Of a DNA stretch of 64,000 nt, positions 17,985 to 26,990 are shown one piece after another. The notes under the pieces are model-generated. The model was not told the DNA's origin. It did no database searches and saw only the letters and a list, made by a program, of their open reading frames with translations. The translations under genes were made by a program, and so were the position numbers. Position 1 is the stretch's first letter. The number at the start of each line of letters is the position of its first letter. The DNA is from Thioclava dalianensis (lineage in GTDB: Bacteria > Pseudomonadota > Alphaproteobacteria > Rhodobacterales > Rhodobacteraceae). Location: assembly GCF_000715505.1 (NCBI RefSeq), contig NZ_JHEH01000005.1, positions 182,386-246,385 on the forward strand, given 5' to 3'.

Positions 17985-19169
17985 ATGAGCAACGGAGGCC
18001 CTTGGGGCGGAGGAAGCGGCGGCGATGGCGGGGATGACCGCAAAGAGCCGCGCGACAACAATCGCCCTGGTCAGCGGCGTCCCGGCGAAGGCGGCGGCCA
18101 AATCCCGGAAATCGAGGATTTCATGCGCAAGGGCTCCGAGCAGCTCAAGGTGCTGATGGGCGGTCGCGGCGGCAAGGGGGGCGGCAATCGTCCCACGGGC
18201 GGCGGCGGTGGCCCCTTCCCCACCAAGATGGTTGTTATTCTTGCGGTGATCGTGATCGCCGCGATCTGGGTCTTTTCGTCCTTCTACAAAGTCAATCAGG
18301 GCAGCCGCTCGGTCGAGCTGATGTTCGGGCGCTATGTGGCGACCAAAGGTCCGGGCCTGAACTTCGCGCCTTGGCCGGTCGTGACCTATACCAAGGTGCC
18401 GATCACCCGCGAACAAACGGTTGATATCGGTTCGGGCAGCGCTGGCACGAATGACAGTGGTCTGATGCTGACCGGCGATCAGAACATCGTCGATCTGGAG
18501 TTCCAGGTTGTCTGGAACATCAAGGACCCCGCCAAATATCTGTTCAACCTTGCCGATCCGCAGGGCACGATCCGTGCCGTCTCGGAATCCGCGATGCGCG
18601 ACATCATCGCGCGCTCGGAATTGGCTCCGGTCCTGAACCGTGACCGCGGCGTGATCGCAGCCGATCTGCAAACGGCTGTGCAGCAGACGCTCGACAGCTA
18701 CGGCGCGGGCATCAATATCGTCCGGGTCAACTTCAACCGCGCCGATCCGCCCTCCGAGGTGATCGACAGCTTCCGCGAAGTGCAGGCCGCCCAGCAAGAA
18801 CGGGATCGTCTGGAAAAAGAGGCGGATAAATACGCAAACACCGTGACGGCAGGTGCGCGTGGTGAGGCCGCTCAGGTCAAGGAAGAGGCCGAAGGCTACC
18901 GCGCCAAGACGGTGAATGCCGCCGAAGGTGACGCCGCCCGCTTCAACTCGATCCTGACGGAATACGAGAAAGCCCCCGCTGTGACCAAACGCCGGATGTT
19001 CTACGAAACGATGGGACGCCTGCTTGCAGGTCTCGACAAGACCATCGTGGACAGCAAGGACGGCAGCAGTGGCGTCATTCCCTATCTGCCGCTCGATCAG
19101 CTACGCCCGCAAGGCGATAGCAGCACGACCAGCAGCAAAACCGCAACCAAAACCGGGGGGAGCAACTAA
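17985..19169 (+). CDS. hflK: FtsH protease modulator HflK
   Basis: 394 aa. A Gly/Asp-rich cytoplasmic head (residues 1-80) precedes one membrane helix (about 82-100) and a periplasmic SPFH/band 7 domain (SVELMFGRYVATKGPGLNFAPWP onwards), then a long helical region and a Ser/Thr/Lys-rich tail. With HflC it forms the large membrane complex around FtsH that limits degradation of membrane proteins. AAGGTGAGG lies before the ATG. The stop overlaps the hflC start by one base. Confidence 0.95.
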   Translation: MSNGGPWGGGSGGDGGDDRKEPRDNNRPGQRRPGEGGGQIPEIEDFMRKGSEQLKVLMGGRGGKGGGNRPTGGGGGPFPTKMVVILAVIVIAAIWVFSSFYKVNQGSRSVELMFGRYVATKGPGLNFAPWPVVTYTKVPITREQTVDIGSGSAGTNDSGLMLTGDQNIVDLEFQVVWNIKDPAKYLFNLADPQGTIRAVSESAMRDIIARSELAPVLNRDRGVIAADLQTAVQQTLDSYGAGINIVRVNFNRADPPSEVIDSFREVQAAQQERDRLEKEADKYANTVTAGARGEAAQVKEEAEGYRAKTVNAAEGDAARFNSILTEYEKAPAVTKRRMFYETMGRLLAGLDKTIVDSKDGSSGVIPYLPLDQLRPQGDSSTTSSKTATKTGGSN

Positions 19170-20236
19170 TGCGTGGACCTTTTGCAATCGCAGTTCTTGT
19201 GATCCTCGTGGCACTCGGGCTGAACTCGTTCTTCGTCGTGGACGAGAAGCACAAGGCGCTGGTGCTGCGTTTCGGTCAGGTGAACCAAGTGCGCACCGAG
19301 CCGGGATTGGCTTTCAAGCTCCCGCTGATCGACACGGTCGTGCAATATGACGACCGGATCCTGAGCCTGACGACCCAGCCGCTCGAAGTCACGCCGCTCG
19401 ACGATCGCCGTCTTGTGGTCGATGCCTTCGCGCGCTGGCGCATCACCGATCTGGTGCGCTTCCGTGAGGCCGTGGGCGCCTCGGGCGAAGAAGGGGCGCG
19501 TATGCGTCTTGATCGCCTGCTCACCGCGAAAATCCGCGAAGTTCTGGGCTCCGTGCCCTCGACGGCGGTGCTCTCGAAGGACCGGACGCCGCTGATGAAC
19601 CAGATCCGCGATCTGGCGCGCAAAGAGGCCGCCTCGCTGGGTGTTGACGTCATCGATGTGCGCCTGACGCGGACCGATCTGCCTGACCAGAACCTCTCGG
19701 CAACCTATGCCCGGATGCGGGCCGAGCGGGAGCGCGAAGCGGCAGACGAGCGCGCACGTGGCGCAGAGGCCGCTCAGCGCGTGCGGGCCACCGCAGACCG
19801 GACCGTGGTCGAGGTGACCTCGCAGGCTCAGAAAGAGGCCGAGGTGATCCGCGGTGAGGCAGATGCGACGGCCAACAAGATCTATGCCGATGCCTATAGC
19901 AAAGATCCGAGCTTCTTCGCGTTCAGCCGCGCGCTGCAGTTCTACACGCAGTCGATGCAGAAACAGACCTCGTCGCTGGTGACCCAGCCCGACAGCCTGT
20001 ATTTCGACTATGATCGGTTCCTGAAATCGATCGGTGAGCAGCCGATGTCGCCGCGCCAGATCTCCGCTGCGCAAGATGATGCAGCCGAGAAGGCCGCGGT
20101 CGATGCGGCCAATGCGGCTCTGCGCAAGGCGCAAAGCACCGAAGCCCCCTCGCCGCCCGCCGATCAACCGGCTGCGACGACGGCACCGGCCACCGGTGGC
20201 TCCAGCGCGACCGGCGCGGGATCCGCGAGCCAGTGA
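19169..20236 (+). CDS. hflC: FtsH protease modulator HflC
   Basis: 355 aa. An N-terminal signal-anchor (FAIAVLVILVALGLNSFFVV) is followed by the SPFH domain (VLRFGQVNQVRTEPGLAFKLPLID) and the helical coiled-coil region rich in Arg, Glu and Ala (ARMRAEREREAADERARGAEAAQ). The end, after about residue 300, is an Ala/Thr/Pro-rich tail absent from shorter homologues. It is the partner of HflK in the complex around FtsH. Start and stop overlap the neighbouring genes by one base each, indicating coupled translation of the three genes. Confidence 0.95.
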   Translation: MRGPFAIAVLVILVALGLNSFFVVDEKHKALVLRFGQVNQVRTEPGLAFKLPLIDTVVQYDDRILSLTTQPLEVTPLDDRRLVVDAFARWRITDLVRFREAVGASGEEGARMRLDRLLTAKIREVLGSVPSTAVLSKDRTPLMNQIRDLARKEAASLGVDVIDVRLTRTDLPDQNLSATYARMRAEREREAADERARGAEAAQRVRATADRTVVEVTSQAQKEAEVIRGEADATANKIYADAYSKDPSFFAFSRALQFYTQSMQKQTSSLVTQPDSLYFDYDRFLKSIGEQPMSPRQISAAQDDAAEKAAVDAANAALRKAQSTEAPSPPADQPAATTAPATGGSSATGAGSASQ

Positions 20237-20424
20237 TGGCAGAGCTACTGACCGGTCTGGGACTGGTCCTTGTGATCGAGGGGCTGGCGCTTGCGCTGGC
20301 CCCTTCGCGTATCGAGCAGGCGCTGGAATTCCTGCGCGCTCTGGGCCCGTCGGGGCGGCGCACGCTTGGACTGATAGCGCTTGCCGCGGGCACGGCATTG
20401 CTCTGGGCGCTGCGCGCAGCCTAA
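20236..20424 (+). CDS. DUF2065 small membrane protein
   Basis: 62 aa with two hydrophobic segments (LLTGLGLVLVIEGLALALAP and RTLGLIALAAGTALLWALRA) separated by a short amphipathic stretch that includes EFLRALGPSGRR. DUF2065 proteins are typically encoded beside hflC and may belong to the HflKC system, but no function is established. The ATG shares its first base with the hflC stop. It is the last gene before a 133-nt gap to the protease gene. Confidence 0.85.
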   Translation: MAELLTGLGLVLVIEGLALALAPSRIEQALEFLRALGPSGRRTLGLIALAAGTALLWALRAA

Positions 20425-20557
20425 GGGCCCCTGCAAAGACCATCGACTGCAATTTCCTGCATCGAGAACTTCCCTTCGCGCCCGTGCCTCCCTACATTTC
20501 AAGAAGTCGAGAGCAATTCGCGCGCCAGCGAGAGCGCCAGACAACAGGGAGAGGCCA

Positions 20558-22021
20558 ATGAAGATCGTCATCGGGACTGGAAATGCGCTGCGCGGGGGGC
20601 TGGGCGCGGCCATGCTGGCCCTGAGCCTCGCTCTCACCCCCATCGCAGGCCCCGCCTATGCGCGCGCCGCCCCCGAAAGCTTCGCCGATCTCGTCGATCA
20701 GGTCAGCAATTCGGTCGTTAACATCACCACGTCGACCACGGTGGCCGCCCCCACCAATGGCGTTCCGAACTTTCCGCCGGGCTCGCCTTTTGAGGACTTG
20801 TTCCGCGACTTCGGCCTGCCCGGTGAAAACGGCGGGGACGGGCCTGCGCGCCCGCGTCGCTCCAATGCGCTGGGATCGGGCTTCGTGATTTCGGAAGATG
20901 GCTATATCGTCACCAACAATCACGTCATTGAGGGCGCCGATGAGATCGAAATCGAGTTCTTCTCGGGCAAGCGCCTCGATGCAAAGCTGATCGGGACCGA
21001 TCCGAAAACCGATATCGCGCTGCTCAAGGTGACCTCCGACACCCCCCTGCCCTTTGTCAAATTCGGCAATAGCGACAAGGTGCGCGTGGGCGATTGGGTC
21101 ATGGCGATGGGCAACCCGCTGGGACAGGGTTTCTCGGCCAGTGCTGGGATCATCTCGGCGCGCAACCGCGAACTCTCCGGCAGCTATGACGACTATCTGC
21201 AGACCGACGCCGCGATCAACCGGGGCAACTCGGGCGGGCCGCTCTTTGACATGCAGGGCGAGGTCGTGGGCGTGAACACCGCGATCCTGTCGCCCAATGG
21301 CGGCTCGATCGGGATCGGCTTTTCGATGGCCTCCAACGTGGTTTCTAAAGTGGTCGACCAGCTCAAGGAATACGGCGAGACCCGGCGCGGCTGGCTTGGC
21401 GTCAAGATCCAGGACGTGACCCCGGATATGGCCGAGGCAATGGGCCTGCCCAAACCCGAAGGCGCGCTGATCTCGGAAGTGCCCGATGGCCCGGCCAAAG
21501 AGGCGGGCATCAAGGCAGGCGATGTCATCACCTCCTTTGACGGCGGCGAGGTCAACAGCACCCGCGATCTGGTCAAGCGCGTGGCCGATGCCCCTGTGGG
21601 CGAGAAAGTCCGCGTCACCGTCCTGCGCGACGGCGCGCCCGTGACCTTGCTGGTCACGCTGGGCCGGCGCGAACTGGCCGAAGGAGAGAAGCCGCCCAAA
21701 GCGGTCGAGGCGCCCCAAGAGGTCGAGCGCGACATGCTGGGCCTCACCGTCACCCCGCTCACCGACGCTCTGCGCAGCGAGATGGGTCTGACCAAAGAGA
21801 CCGAAGGGTTGATCATCAAATCGCTCGACGAAAGCTCGGAGGCCTATGGCAAGGGCCTGCGCGCGGGCGACCTGATCACCGAGGCCGGTCAGACTCCGGT
21901 CTCAACCGTCGAAGGCTTCGAGGCACAGATCAAAGCGGCGAAGGATGGCGGGCGCAAATCCATCCTGCTGCTGATCCGCCGCGGCGGAGAGCCACGCTTC
22001 GTGGCGCTGCCCGTCGACTAA
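20558..22021 (+). CDS. degP: Periplasmic Do-type serine protease/chaperone
   Basis: 487 aa. A Sec signal peptide ends near AYARA (about residue 36). The trypsin-like domain has the triad His122 (TNNHVI), Asp152 (KTDIAL) and Ser225 (GNSGGPLF), followed by two PDZ domains (about 290-380 and 395-480). HtrA family enzymes degrade or hold misfolded envelope proteins. MucD, DegQ and DegP cannot be told apart here. It follows the FtsH-modulator genes on the same strand but has its own 133-nt upstream region, with a CCCTACATTT element at 20490. Confidence 0.92.
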   Translation: MKIVIGTGNALRGGLGAAMLALSLALTPIAGPAYARAAPESFADLVDQVSNSVVNITTSTTVAAPTNGVPNFPPGSPFEDLFRDFGLPGENGGDGPARPRRSNALGSGFVISEDGYIVTNNHVIEGADEIEIEFFSGKRLDAKLIGTDPKTDIALLKVTSDTPLPFVKFGNSDKVRVGDWVMAMGNPLGQGFSASAGIISARNRELSGSYDDYLQTDAAINRGNSGGPLFDMQGEVVGVNTAILSPNGGSIGIGFSMASNVVSKVVDQLKEYGETRRGWLGVKIQDVTPDMAEAMGLPKPEGALISEVPDGPAKEAGIKAGDVITSFDGGEVNSTRDLVKRVADAPVGEKVRVTVLRDGAPVTLLVTLGRRELAEGEKPPKAVEAPQEVERDMLGLTVTPLTDALRSEMGLTKETEGLIIKSLDESSEAYGKGLRAGDLITEAGQTPVSTVEGFEAQIKAAKDGGRKSILLLIRRGGEPRFVALPVD

Positions 22022-22047
22022 AGCCACGCGCGAATCATAGCGTGACA

Positions 22048-22070
22048 AAGGGCGCCCCTGGGGCGCCCTT
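22048..22070 (+). terminator. Intrinsic terminator after degP
   Basis: AAGGGCGCCC, 3-nt loop, GGGCGCCCTT makes a perfect 10-bp stem 26 nt after the stop codon. The trailing T tract is short (TTCT), as is often seen in GC-rich alphaproteobacteria. Confidence 0.65.
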
Positions 22071-22189
22071 CTGCATGTCGGACCAAGGGGCAAAGCGCCC
22101 GAAACCAGACCATCGGCCAAACCCTTTGCGCCATTGTCACCACCCCCGCCTTGCGCCAATCTGAGCCCGGACTTTCAGGAGGGCCCAAG

Positions 22190-22615
22190 GTGAGCAACGC
22201 GGTTATCCCCGAATTCGCCGTCTCGGACTGGCAGCGCTCCAAGGCGTTCTACTGCGATGTGCTGGGGTTTGAATCTGCCTATGAGCGCGCCGAGGAAGGC
22301 TTTTGCTTTCTACGTTTGGGGGAGGCGGAGCTGATGATTGATCAGATCGGGAAAGGCCGCACATTCGCGGATGAACATCTGCCGCAGAGCTATCCCTTCG
22401 GCAAAGGGCTGAATGTTCAGATCCGCGTGCCTGCGATTGCCCCACTCATCGAGGCGCTGCGCCAAAGCGGGCACCCTCTTTTTTTGCCCCCCGAAGAAAA
22501 ATGGTATCGCGCAGGAGATCTGGAAACAGGCCATCGTCAGTTCGTCGTGGCCGATCCCGACGGCTATTTGCTCCGGTTCTTCGAAGACCTCGGCCAGCGC
22601 GCGTCGGGGCAATAG
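22190..22615 (+). CDS. VOC family protein, bleomycin-resistance-like
   Basis: 141 aa, GTG start at 22190 placed by a strong AGGAGGG ribosome site 6 nt upstream. Two beta-alpha-beta-beta-beta repeats of the vicinal oxygen chelate fold are visible (VIPEFAVSDWQRSKAFYCDVLGFE and RQFVVADPDGYLLRFFEDLG). The sequence is close to bleomycin-binding resistance proteins (Ble/BRP), which sequester the drug without catalysis. It does not carry the vicinal-Cys pattern of the C-As lyase ArsI, although arsenic genes follow. It may be co-directional by chance; a 163-nt gap separates it from the GAPDH gene. Confidence 0.8.
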   Translation: MSNAVIPEFAVSDWQRSKAFYCDVLGFESAYERAEEGFCFLRLGEAELMIDQIGKGRTFADEHLPQSYPFGKGLNVQIRVPAIAPLIEALRQSGHPLFLPPEEKWYRAGDLETGHRQFVVADPDGYLLRFFEDLGQRASGQ

Positions 22616-22671
22616 CAGAACTTCGTTCGCACCGCTTGAAACGACGGTTTTCTCTGCACGGGCCGCACGAA

Positions 22672-22711
22672 ATGTCATGAAACTTTCACGCGCACCCGAG
22701 GCAGGTTTCAC
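22672..22711 (+). promoter_or_regulatory. Pho-box-like direct repeats before the GAPDH-arsJ pair
   Basis: ATGTCAT-GAAA-CTTTCAC (22672-22689) matches the PhoB consensus pattern (CTGTCAT, 4 nt, CTGTCAC/T) at about 12 of 14 informative positions. A further GTTTCAC unit lies at 22705-22711, exactly two 11-bp turns after the second unit. Phosphate-starvation control of an arsenate detoxification pair would make sense, since arsenate enters by phosphate transporters. Identified by eye only. Confidence 0.4.
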
Positions 22712-22778
22712 CTATTCGTGTGGCCATCATCTCTCGGCATCCTTGTCGCGCTAACCAATGAACGGAGATTTGCGGGTC

Positions 22779-23777
22779 ATGACCACTTTCGCCCTCAATG
22801 GCCTTGGCCGGATCGGAAAACTCGCGCTCAAGCCGCTGCTGGAGCAAGGCGCGCGGATCGCGTGGATCAACGACGCCGTGGGGGATCCAGAAATGCACGC
22901 CCATCTGCTGGAGTTCGACACCGTGCACGGGCGCTGGAATGCCGAGTTCTCCCATGACGCCGATAGCGTGACGATCGACGGCACGCGGCTGCCGTTCATC
23001 GGGACGAAAGACCTCACAGCACTGCCACTTGGCGGGGTGGATGTGGTGATCGACTGCACCGGCAAATTCAAGACCGAGGCCGCCCTTGCCCCCTATTTCG
23101 CAGCCGGGGTGAAGAAGGTTGTTGTCTCGGCCCCCGTCAAGGACGGCCCGACCGCCAATATCGTGATGGGCGTGAACCATGACAGCTACGATCCCGCCGC
23201 GCATCAGATCGTGACGGCGGCGAGCTGCACGACGAACTGCCTCGCCCCGGTGGTCAAGGTGATCCACGAGGCTCTGGGCATCCATCATGGATCAATCACC
23301 ACGATCCATGACGTGACCAACACCCAGACCATCGTGGACCGGCCCGCCAAGGATCTGCGCCGCGCGCGCTCCGCGCTCAATTCGCTGATCCCGACCACGA
23401 CCGGATCGGCCAGCGCGATCACCCTGATCTACCCCGAGCTGGCGGGGCGGCTGAACGGTCACGCGGTGCGGGTGCCGCTGCTCAACGCCTCGCTGACCGA
23501 TTGCGTCTTCGAGGTAGAGCGCGCAACCACGGCGGAAGAGGTCAACGCCCTGTTCAAGGCGGCAGCGAACGGCCCGCTCAAAGGCATCCTTGGCTATGAG
23601 ACCCGCCCGCTTGTCTCGAGCGATTACACCAATGACATCCGCTCCTCGATCCTCGATGCACCCTCGACGATGGTGATCAATGGCACGCAGGTCAAACTCT
23701 ATGCCTGGTACGACAATGAGATGGGCTATGCGCATCGGCTGGTCGATGTGGCGCAGATGGTCGGGGCCGCGTTATGA
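22779..23777 (+). CDS. ArsJ-associated glyceraldehyde-3-phosphate dehydrogenase
   Basis: 332 aa from the ATG at 22779 (GGAG 11 nt upstream; an ATG at 22758 lacks one). GAPDH fold with NAD-binding [14 protein letters not shown], catalytic Cys150 in ASCTTNC and His177. The gene overlaps an arsJ homologue by 4 nt. In the described pathway this GAPDH variant uses arsenate in place of phosphate to make unstable 1-arseno-3-phosphoglycerate, which ArsJ exports; outside the cell it breaks down to arsenate. A glycolytic role is less likely given the operon. No arsR is adjacent. Confidence 0.88.
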   Translation: MTTFALNGLGRIGKLALKPLLEQGARIAWINDAVGDPEMHAHLLEFDTVHGRWNAEFSHDADSVTIDGTRLPFIGTKDLTALPLGGVDVVIDCTGKFKTEAALAPYFAAGVKKVVVSAPVKDGPTANIVMGVNHDSYDPAAHQIVTAASCTTNCLAPVVKVIHEALGIHHGSITTIHDVTNTQTIVDRPAKDLRRARSALNSLIPTTTGSASAITLIYPELAGRLNGHAVRVPLLNASLTDCVFEVERATTAEEVNALFKAAANGPLKGILGYETRPLVSSDYTNDIRSSILDAPSTMVINGTQVKLYAWYDNEMGYAHRLVDVAQMVGAAL

Positions 23778-25045
23778 GCGCGCAGCGCCCGGAGGGGTTT
23801 GCCGCCTATATCGCGGTCACGGCGGCCTATTGGGCCTTCATGCTCACCGACGGCGCGCTGCGTATGCTGGTGCTGTTGCATTTCCACACGCTGGGGTTCT
23901 CGCCGGTGCAGTTGGCCTATCTCTTCGTGCTCTACGAGGTGGCGGGGATGGCGACCAACCTCTCGGCGGGCTGGATCGCGGCGCGGTTCGGGCTGGTCTC
24001 GACGCTTTATGCAGGGCTGGTGCTGCAGGTCGTGGCGCTGCTGGCGCTGTCGGAGCTTGATCCCGGCTGGAGCATTCCCGCCTCGGTCAGCTTCGTGATG
24101 CTGGTGCAGGGGCTGAGCGGGGTCGCCAAGGATCTCGCCAAGATGTCGTCGAAATCCGCCGTAAAGCTGCTTGCGCCCAGCACAGGCGGCGGAGTGTTTC
24201 GCTGGGTGGCCCTGCTCACAGGCTCCAAGAACGCAGTGAAGGGCTTGGGCTTTCTGCTCGGCGCCGCCCTTCTCGCAGCCTTCGGCTTTGTCCCGGCCCT
24301 GATCGTGATGGCAACCGTGCTTGCGATCATCCTCGCCGCGATTGTGGTGGCGATGCCGCAGGGCCTGCCCACGGGGCGCAAGGGCGCGAAGTTCTCCGAA
24401 GTCTTCTCGAAATCGGCCAATGTGAACTGGCTGTCAGCGGCGCGCGTCTTCCTGTTTGGCGCGCGCGATGTCTGGTTCGTGGTGGGCATCCCGATCTATT
24501 TCTACGCCGTGCTGTCAGACGGCTCTGAGGCGGGCAACCGCGCCGCCTTCTTCCTCATCGGTATTTTCATGGCGCTCTGGGTGATCCTTTACGGCGCGGT
24601 GCAGGCAGCCGCGCCAAATCTTCTGCGCGCCGCCAACCGCCCCGAGGCGAGCCTGATCCGCGCCGCGCGCGACTGGGCATTGGCGCTTCTGGTGGTGCCC
24701 GCAGCCCTCACCGCAGCCGCGCTGCTCTCGCCCGATCCCCAGCTGTGGTTCACCCTGACGCTGGTCGTGGGCCTGCTGATCTTCGGGGCGATCTTTGCGA
24801 TCAACTCCTCGCTGCATTCCTACCTGATCCTTGCTTTCACACGGTCCGAGCGCGTAACCATGGATGTCGGGTTTTACTACATGGCCAATGCAACGGGACG
24901 GCTTGCAGGCACGCTTTTGTCGGGGCTGACCTATCAGATCGGTGGGTTGCCTATGGTGCTGGGCACCGCCACGGTGATGGTCGCGCTTGCAGCGCTCACC
25001 TCTGGCAAACTCTCGCAAGGCGCACCACATGTGGCCGCCTCCTGA
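23774..25045 (+). CDS. arsJ: Organoarsenical effux MFS permease ArsJ
   Basis: 423 aa with about 12 membrane segments of the major facilitator superfamily. The beginning ([31 protein letters not shown]) and the loop [19 protein letters not shown] are characteristic of ArsJ. It exports 1-arseno-3-phosphoglycerate made by the adjacent GAPDH, together giving arsenate resistance. Its start overlaps the dehydrogenase stop (ATGA), so the two are made in step. A glutaredoxin-type arsC is also in the window at 59.2 kb, so two arsenate routes may coexist. The call rests on family similarity plus pairing. Confidence 0.9.
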   Translation: MSAQRPEGFAAYIAVTAAYWAFMLTDGALRMLVLLHFHTLGFSPVQLAYLFVLYEVAGMATNLSAGWIAARFGLVSTLYAGLVLQVVALLALSELDPGWSIPASVSFVMLVQGLSGVAKDLAKMSSKSAVKLLAPSTGGGVFRWVALLTGSKNAVKGLGFLLGAALLAAFGFVPALIVMATVLAIILAAIVVAMPQGLPTGRKGAKFSEVFSKSANVNWLSAARVFLFGARDVWFVVGIPIYFYAVLSDGSEAGNRAAFFLIGIFMALWVILYGAVQAAAPNLLRAANRPEASLIRAARDWALALLVVPAALTAAALLSPDPQLWFTLTLVVGLLIFGAIFAINSSLHSYLILAFTRSERVTMDVGFYYMANATGRLAGTLLSGLTYQIGGLPMVLGTATVMVALAALTSGKLSQGAPHVAAS

Positions 25046-25058
25046 CCCACATCGAAAG

Positions 25059-25643
25059 CTAGGCCCGGTCCAGATCGCCGGGGCGGTCGATATCGATCGC
25101 GCGCGCGGGCGGCAGGTTCAGGCGCTGCGCGGGCGGCAAATCCGCGAGCAGTCCACGTGCGCCCCGATCCCCGGAAATCCCGCGCAGCTCCGCAAAATCC
25201 CGCGCGGCGAAAACGGCAGGCGGCATCGCGATGCCCCCGGTCTGCACACAGGCCCCCTCCGACCCCGCCAGCGCCAGCACAGCGGCCAGATCCTCGGCGC
25301 GGATCTCGGGCATATCGCCCAGTGCAAGCAGGATCTGCGTCGCTTCCATCTCCTGCGCGACAGCCACCCCGGCGGCCAGCGAACGCGATTGCGGCCCGGG
25401 CTCCACCCGGCAGATCGTGAAACCTGCCTCGGCCAGACATTCGGCCACAGGGGCGCTCGAGACCACGGCCACCCTTGCTGCCAGCGGCACCCCCATCATC
25501 GCCCGTGCCGCATGCAGCACCAGCGGCGCACCGCGATAGCTGGCCAGCAGCTTGTCCTGCGGGCCGAAGCGCCGAGACGCCCCTGCCGCAAGCAAAAGGC
25601 CAACGCGGCGCGCGGGCGGGAAAGAGGGGATATCCGGCATCAT
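25059..25643 (-). CDS. MobA-like nucleotidyltransferase (MocA type)
   Basis: 194 aa. The N-terminal nucleotide-binding signature LLLAAGASRRFGPQDKLL, the LLALGDMPEI metal-binding motif and the C-terminal end DIDRPGDLDRA fit the NTP transferase family that includes CTP:molybdopterin cytidylyltransferase MocA. No xanthine dehydrogenase or other molybdenum hydroxylase gene lies nearby, so the substrate remains open. Two adjacent ATG codons (25643 and 25640) could start it. Convergent with arsJ, 13 nt away; divergent from the chromate transporter. Confidence 0.78.
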   Translation of the reverse strand: MMPDIPSFPPARRVGLLLAAGASRRFGPQDKLLASYRGAPLVLHAARAMMGVPLAARVAVVSSAPVAECLAEAGFTICRVEPGPQSRSLAAGVAVAQEMEATQILLALGDMPEIRAEDLAAVLALAGSEGACVQTGGIAMPPAVFAARDFAELRGISGDRGARGLLADLPPAQRLNLPPARAIDIDRPGDLDRA

Positions 25644-25750
25644 GCGCTTGGATATAGCATACGGGGACGCGCAGGCGAATGGCATCGATCTGCGCCGCAC
25701 GTGAGGTCTGTCAAGCAGCCCACAGAGCCCGATAGAAAGACACCCCTTCG

Positions 25751-26968
25751 ATGACGGACAGCTCTGAGCGCCCCGCCCCCAAAGCAAGCCCCGGCTCCCC
25801 GCGCGAGGTTTTCGGCGTCTTTCTCAAGCTCGGCCTGACCTCCTTTGGCGGCCCGATTGCCCATCTGGGATATTTCCGCGACGAGATCGTGACCCGACGG
25901 CGCTGGCTTTCTGATGCCGCCTATGGCGAGCTGGTCGCCCTGTGCCAATTCCTCCCCGGCCCAAGCTCCAGTCAGGTGGGGTTTGCGCTTGGGCTGATGC
26001 GAGCGGGTTGGCTCGGCGCGCTTGCGGCCTTCACAGCCTTCACCCTGCCCTCGGTGCTGATCCTGCTGATCTTCGCCGCGACCGCCGCGCAGGTGGCCGG
26101 ACCTATCGGGACGGGCGCGCTGCACGGGCTCAAGATCGTCGCGGTTGCCGTCGTGGCGCAGGCGGTCTGGGGAATGGCCCGCACCCTGTGCCCGGATCGC
26201 GCCCGCGCCAGCATCGCAGTGGCGGCCCTTGCAATCCTTGCCTTCGTGCCCGGCGCGTTGGGCATGATCGCAGCGATCGTATTTGGCGCGCTGGCCGGGC
26301 TGGTGCTTGGACGCGGGACGCAGGCCCCGAGTGGCAACTCTGTCCCGATGCCCGTGCGGCGCGGACAGGGGCTCCTCTGCCTTGCGAGTTTCGCGCTGTT
26401 GCTGGCGCTCTTGCCGATGCTGTCAGGTCACTCGCAGAGCGCGGCGGTGTTCGAGAGCTTCTACGCCTCGGGCGCGCTGGTCTTTGGCGGCGGTCATGTC
26501 GTGCTCCCGCTGCTAGAGGCGCAGACGGTGGCGCCGGGATGGGTCACACAGGATGCGTTTCTTGCAGGCTACGGTGCGGCGCAGGCGCTGCCCGGCCCGC
26601 TTTTCAGCTTTGCCGCCTATCTGGGCGCGATCCTCGGCCCCGCCCCCAACGGGCTGATCGGAGCGGCGATTGCGCTGGTCGCGGTCTTTCTGCCCGGCTT
26701 CCTGATCCTGCTCGGTGTCTTGCCGTTTTGGGACCGGCTGCGCGCGACACGCGGGGCGCAATCGCTGATCCAAGGGGCGAATGCGGCGGTGGTGGGCGTG
26801 CTGGGAGCCGCGCTTTATTCGCCGCTATTCACCAGCGCGATTGCGGATATGCGGGATTTCACCCTCGCGGTTGCGGGATTCGTCCTGCTGGTTATCTGGA
26901 AACTGCCGCCTTGGATGGTGGTATGCGGCGTCGCCCTTGGCGGGGTCGCGCGCGCAATGAGCGCGTAA
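25751..26968 (+). CDS. chrA: Chromate transporter, two-domain ChrA type
   Basis: 405 aa, long-chain chromate ion transporter (CHR family). The two homologous halves each show their signature: FLKLGLTSFGGPIAHLGYFRDE...CQFLPGPSSSQVG in the first and SGALVFGGGHVVLPLLE...AQALPGPLFSFAAYLG in the second. About ten membrane segments. Exports chromate or a related oxyanion; many homologues outside metal-rich settings may have other substrates. Transcribed away from the MobA-like gene with 107 nt between; convergent with purU (22-nt gap). No chrB regulator is present. Confidence 0.88.
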   Translation: MTDSSERPAPKASPGSPREVFGVFLKLGLTSFGGPIAHLGYFRDEIVTRRRWLSDAAYGELVALCQFLPGPSSSQVGFALGLMRAGWLGALAAFTAFTLPSVLILLIFAATAAQVAGPIGTGALHGLKIVAVAVVAQAVWGMARTLCPDRARASIAVAALAILAFVPGALGMIAAIVFGALAGLVLGRGTQAPSGNSVPMPVRRGQGLLCLASFALLLALLPMLSGHSQSAAVFESFYASGALVFGGGHVVLPLLEAQTVAPGWVTQDAFLAGYGAAQALPGPLFSFAAYLGAILGPAPNGLIGAAIALVAVFLPGFLILLGVLPFWDRLRATRGAQSLIQGANAAVVGVLGAALYSPLFTSAIADMRDFTLAVAGFVLLVIWKLPPWMVVCGVALGGVARAMSA

Positions 26969-26990
26969 ACCCCGACCAGACGCGCGCCGC

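Noticed and set aside
22190..22615. VOC gene as the C-As lyase ArsI of an arsenic operon
   Set aside because: Sequence fits bleomycin-binding proteins and lacks the ArsI thiol pattern; a 163-nt gap and a separate control region follow.
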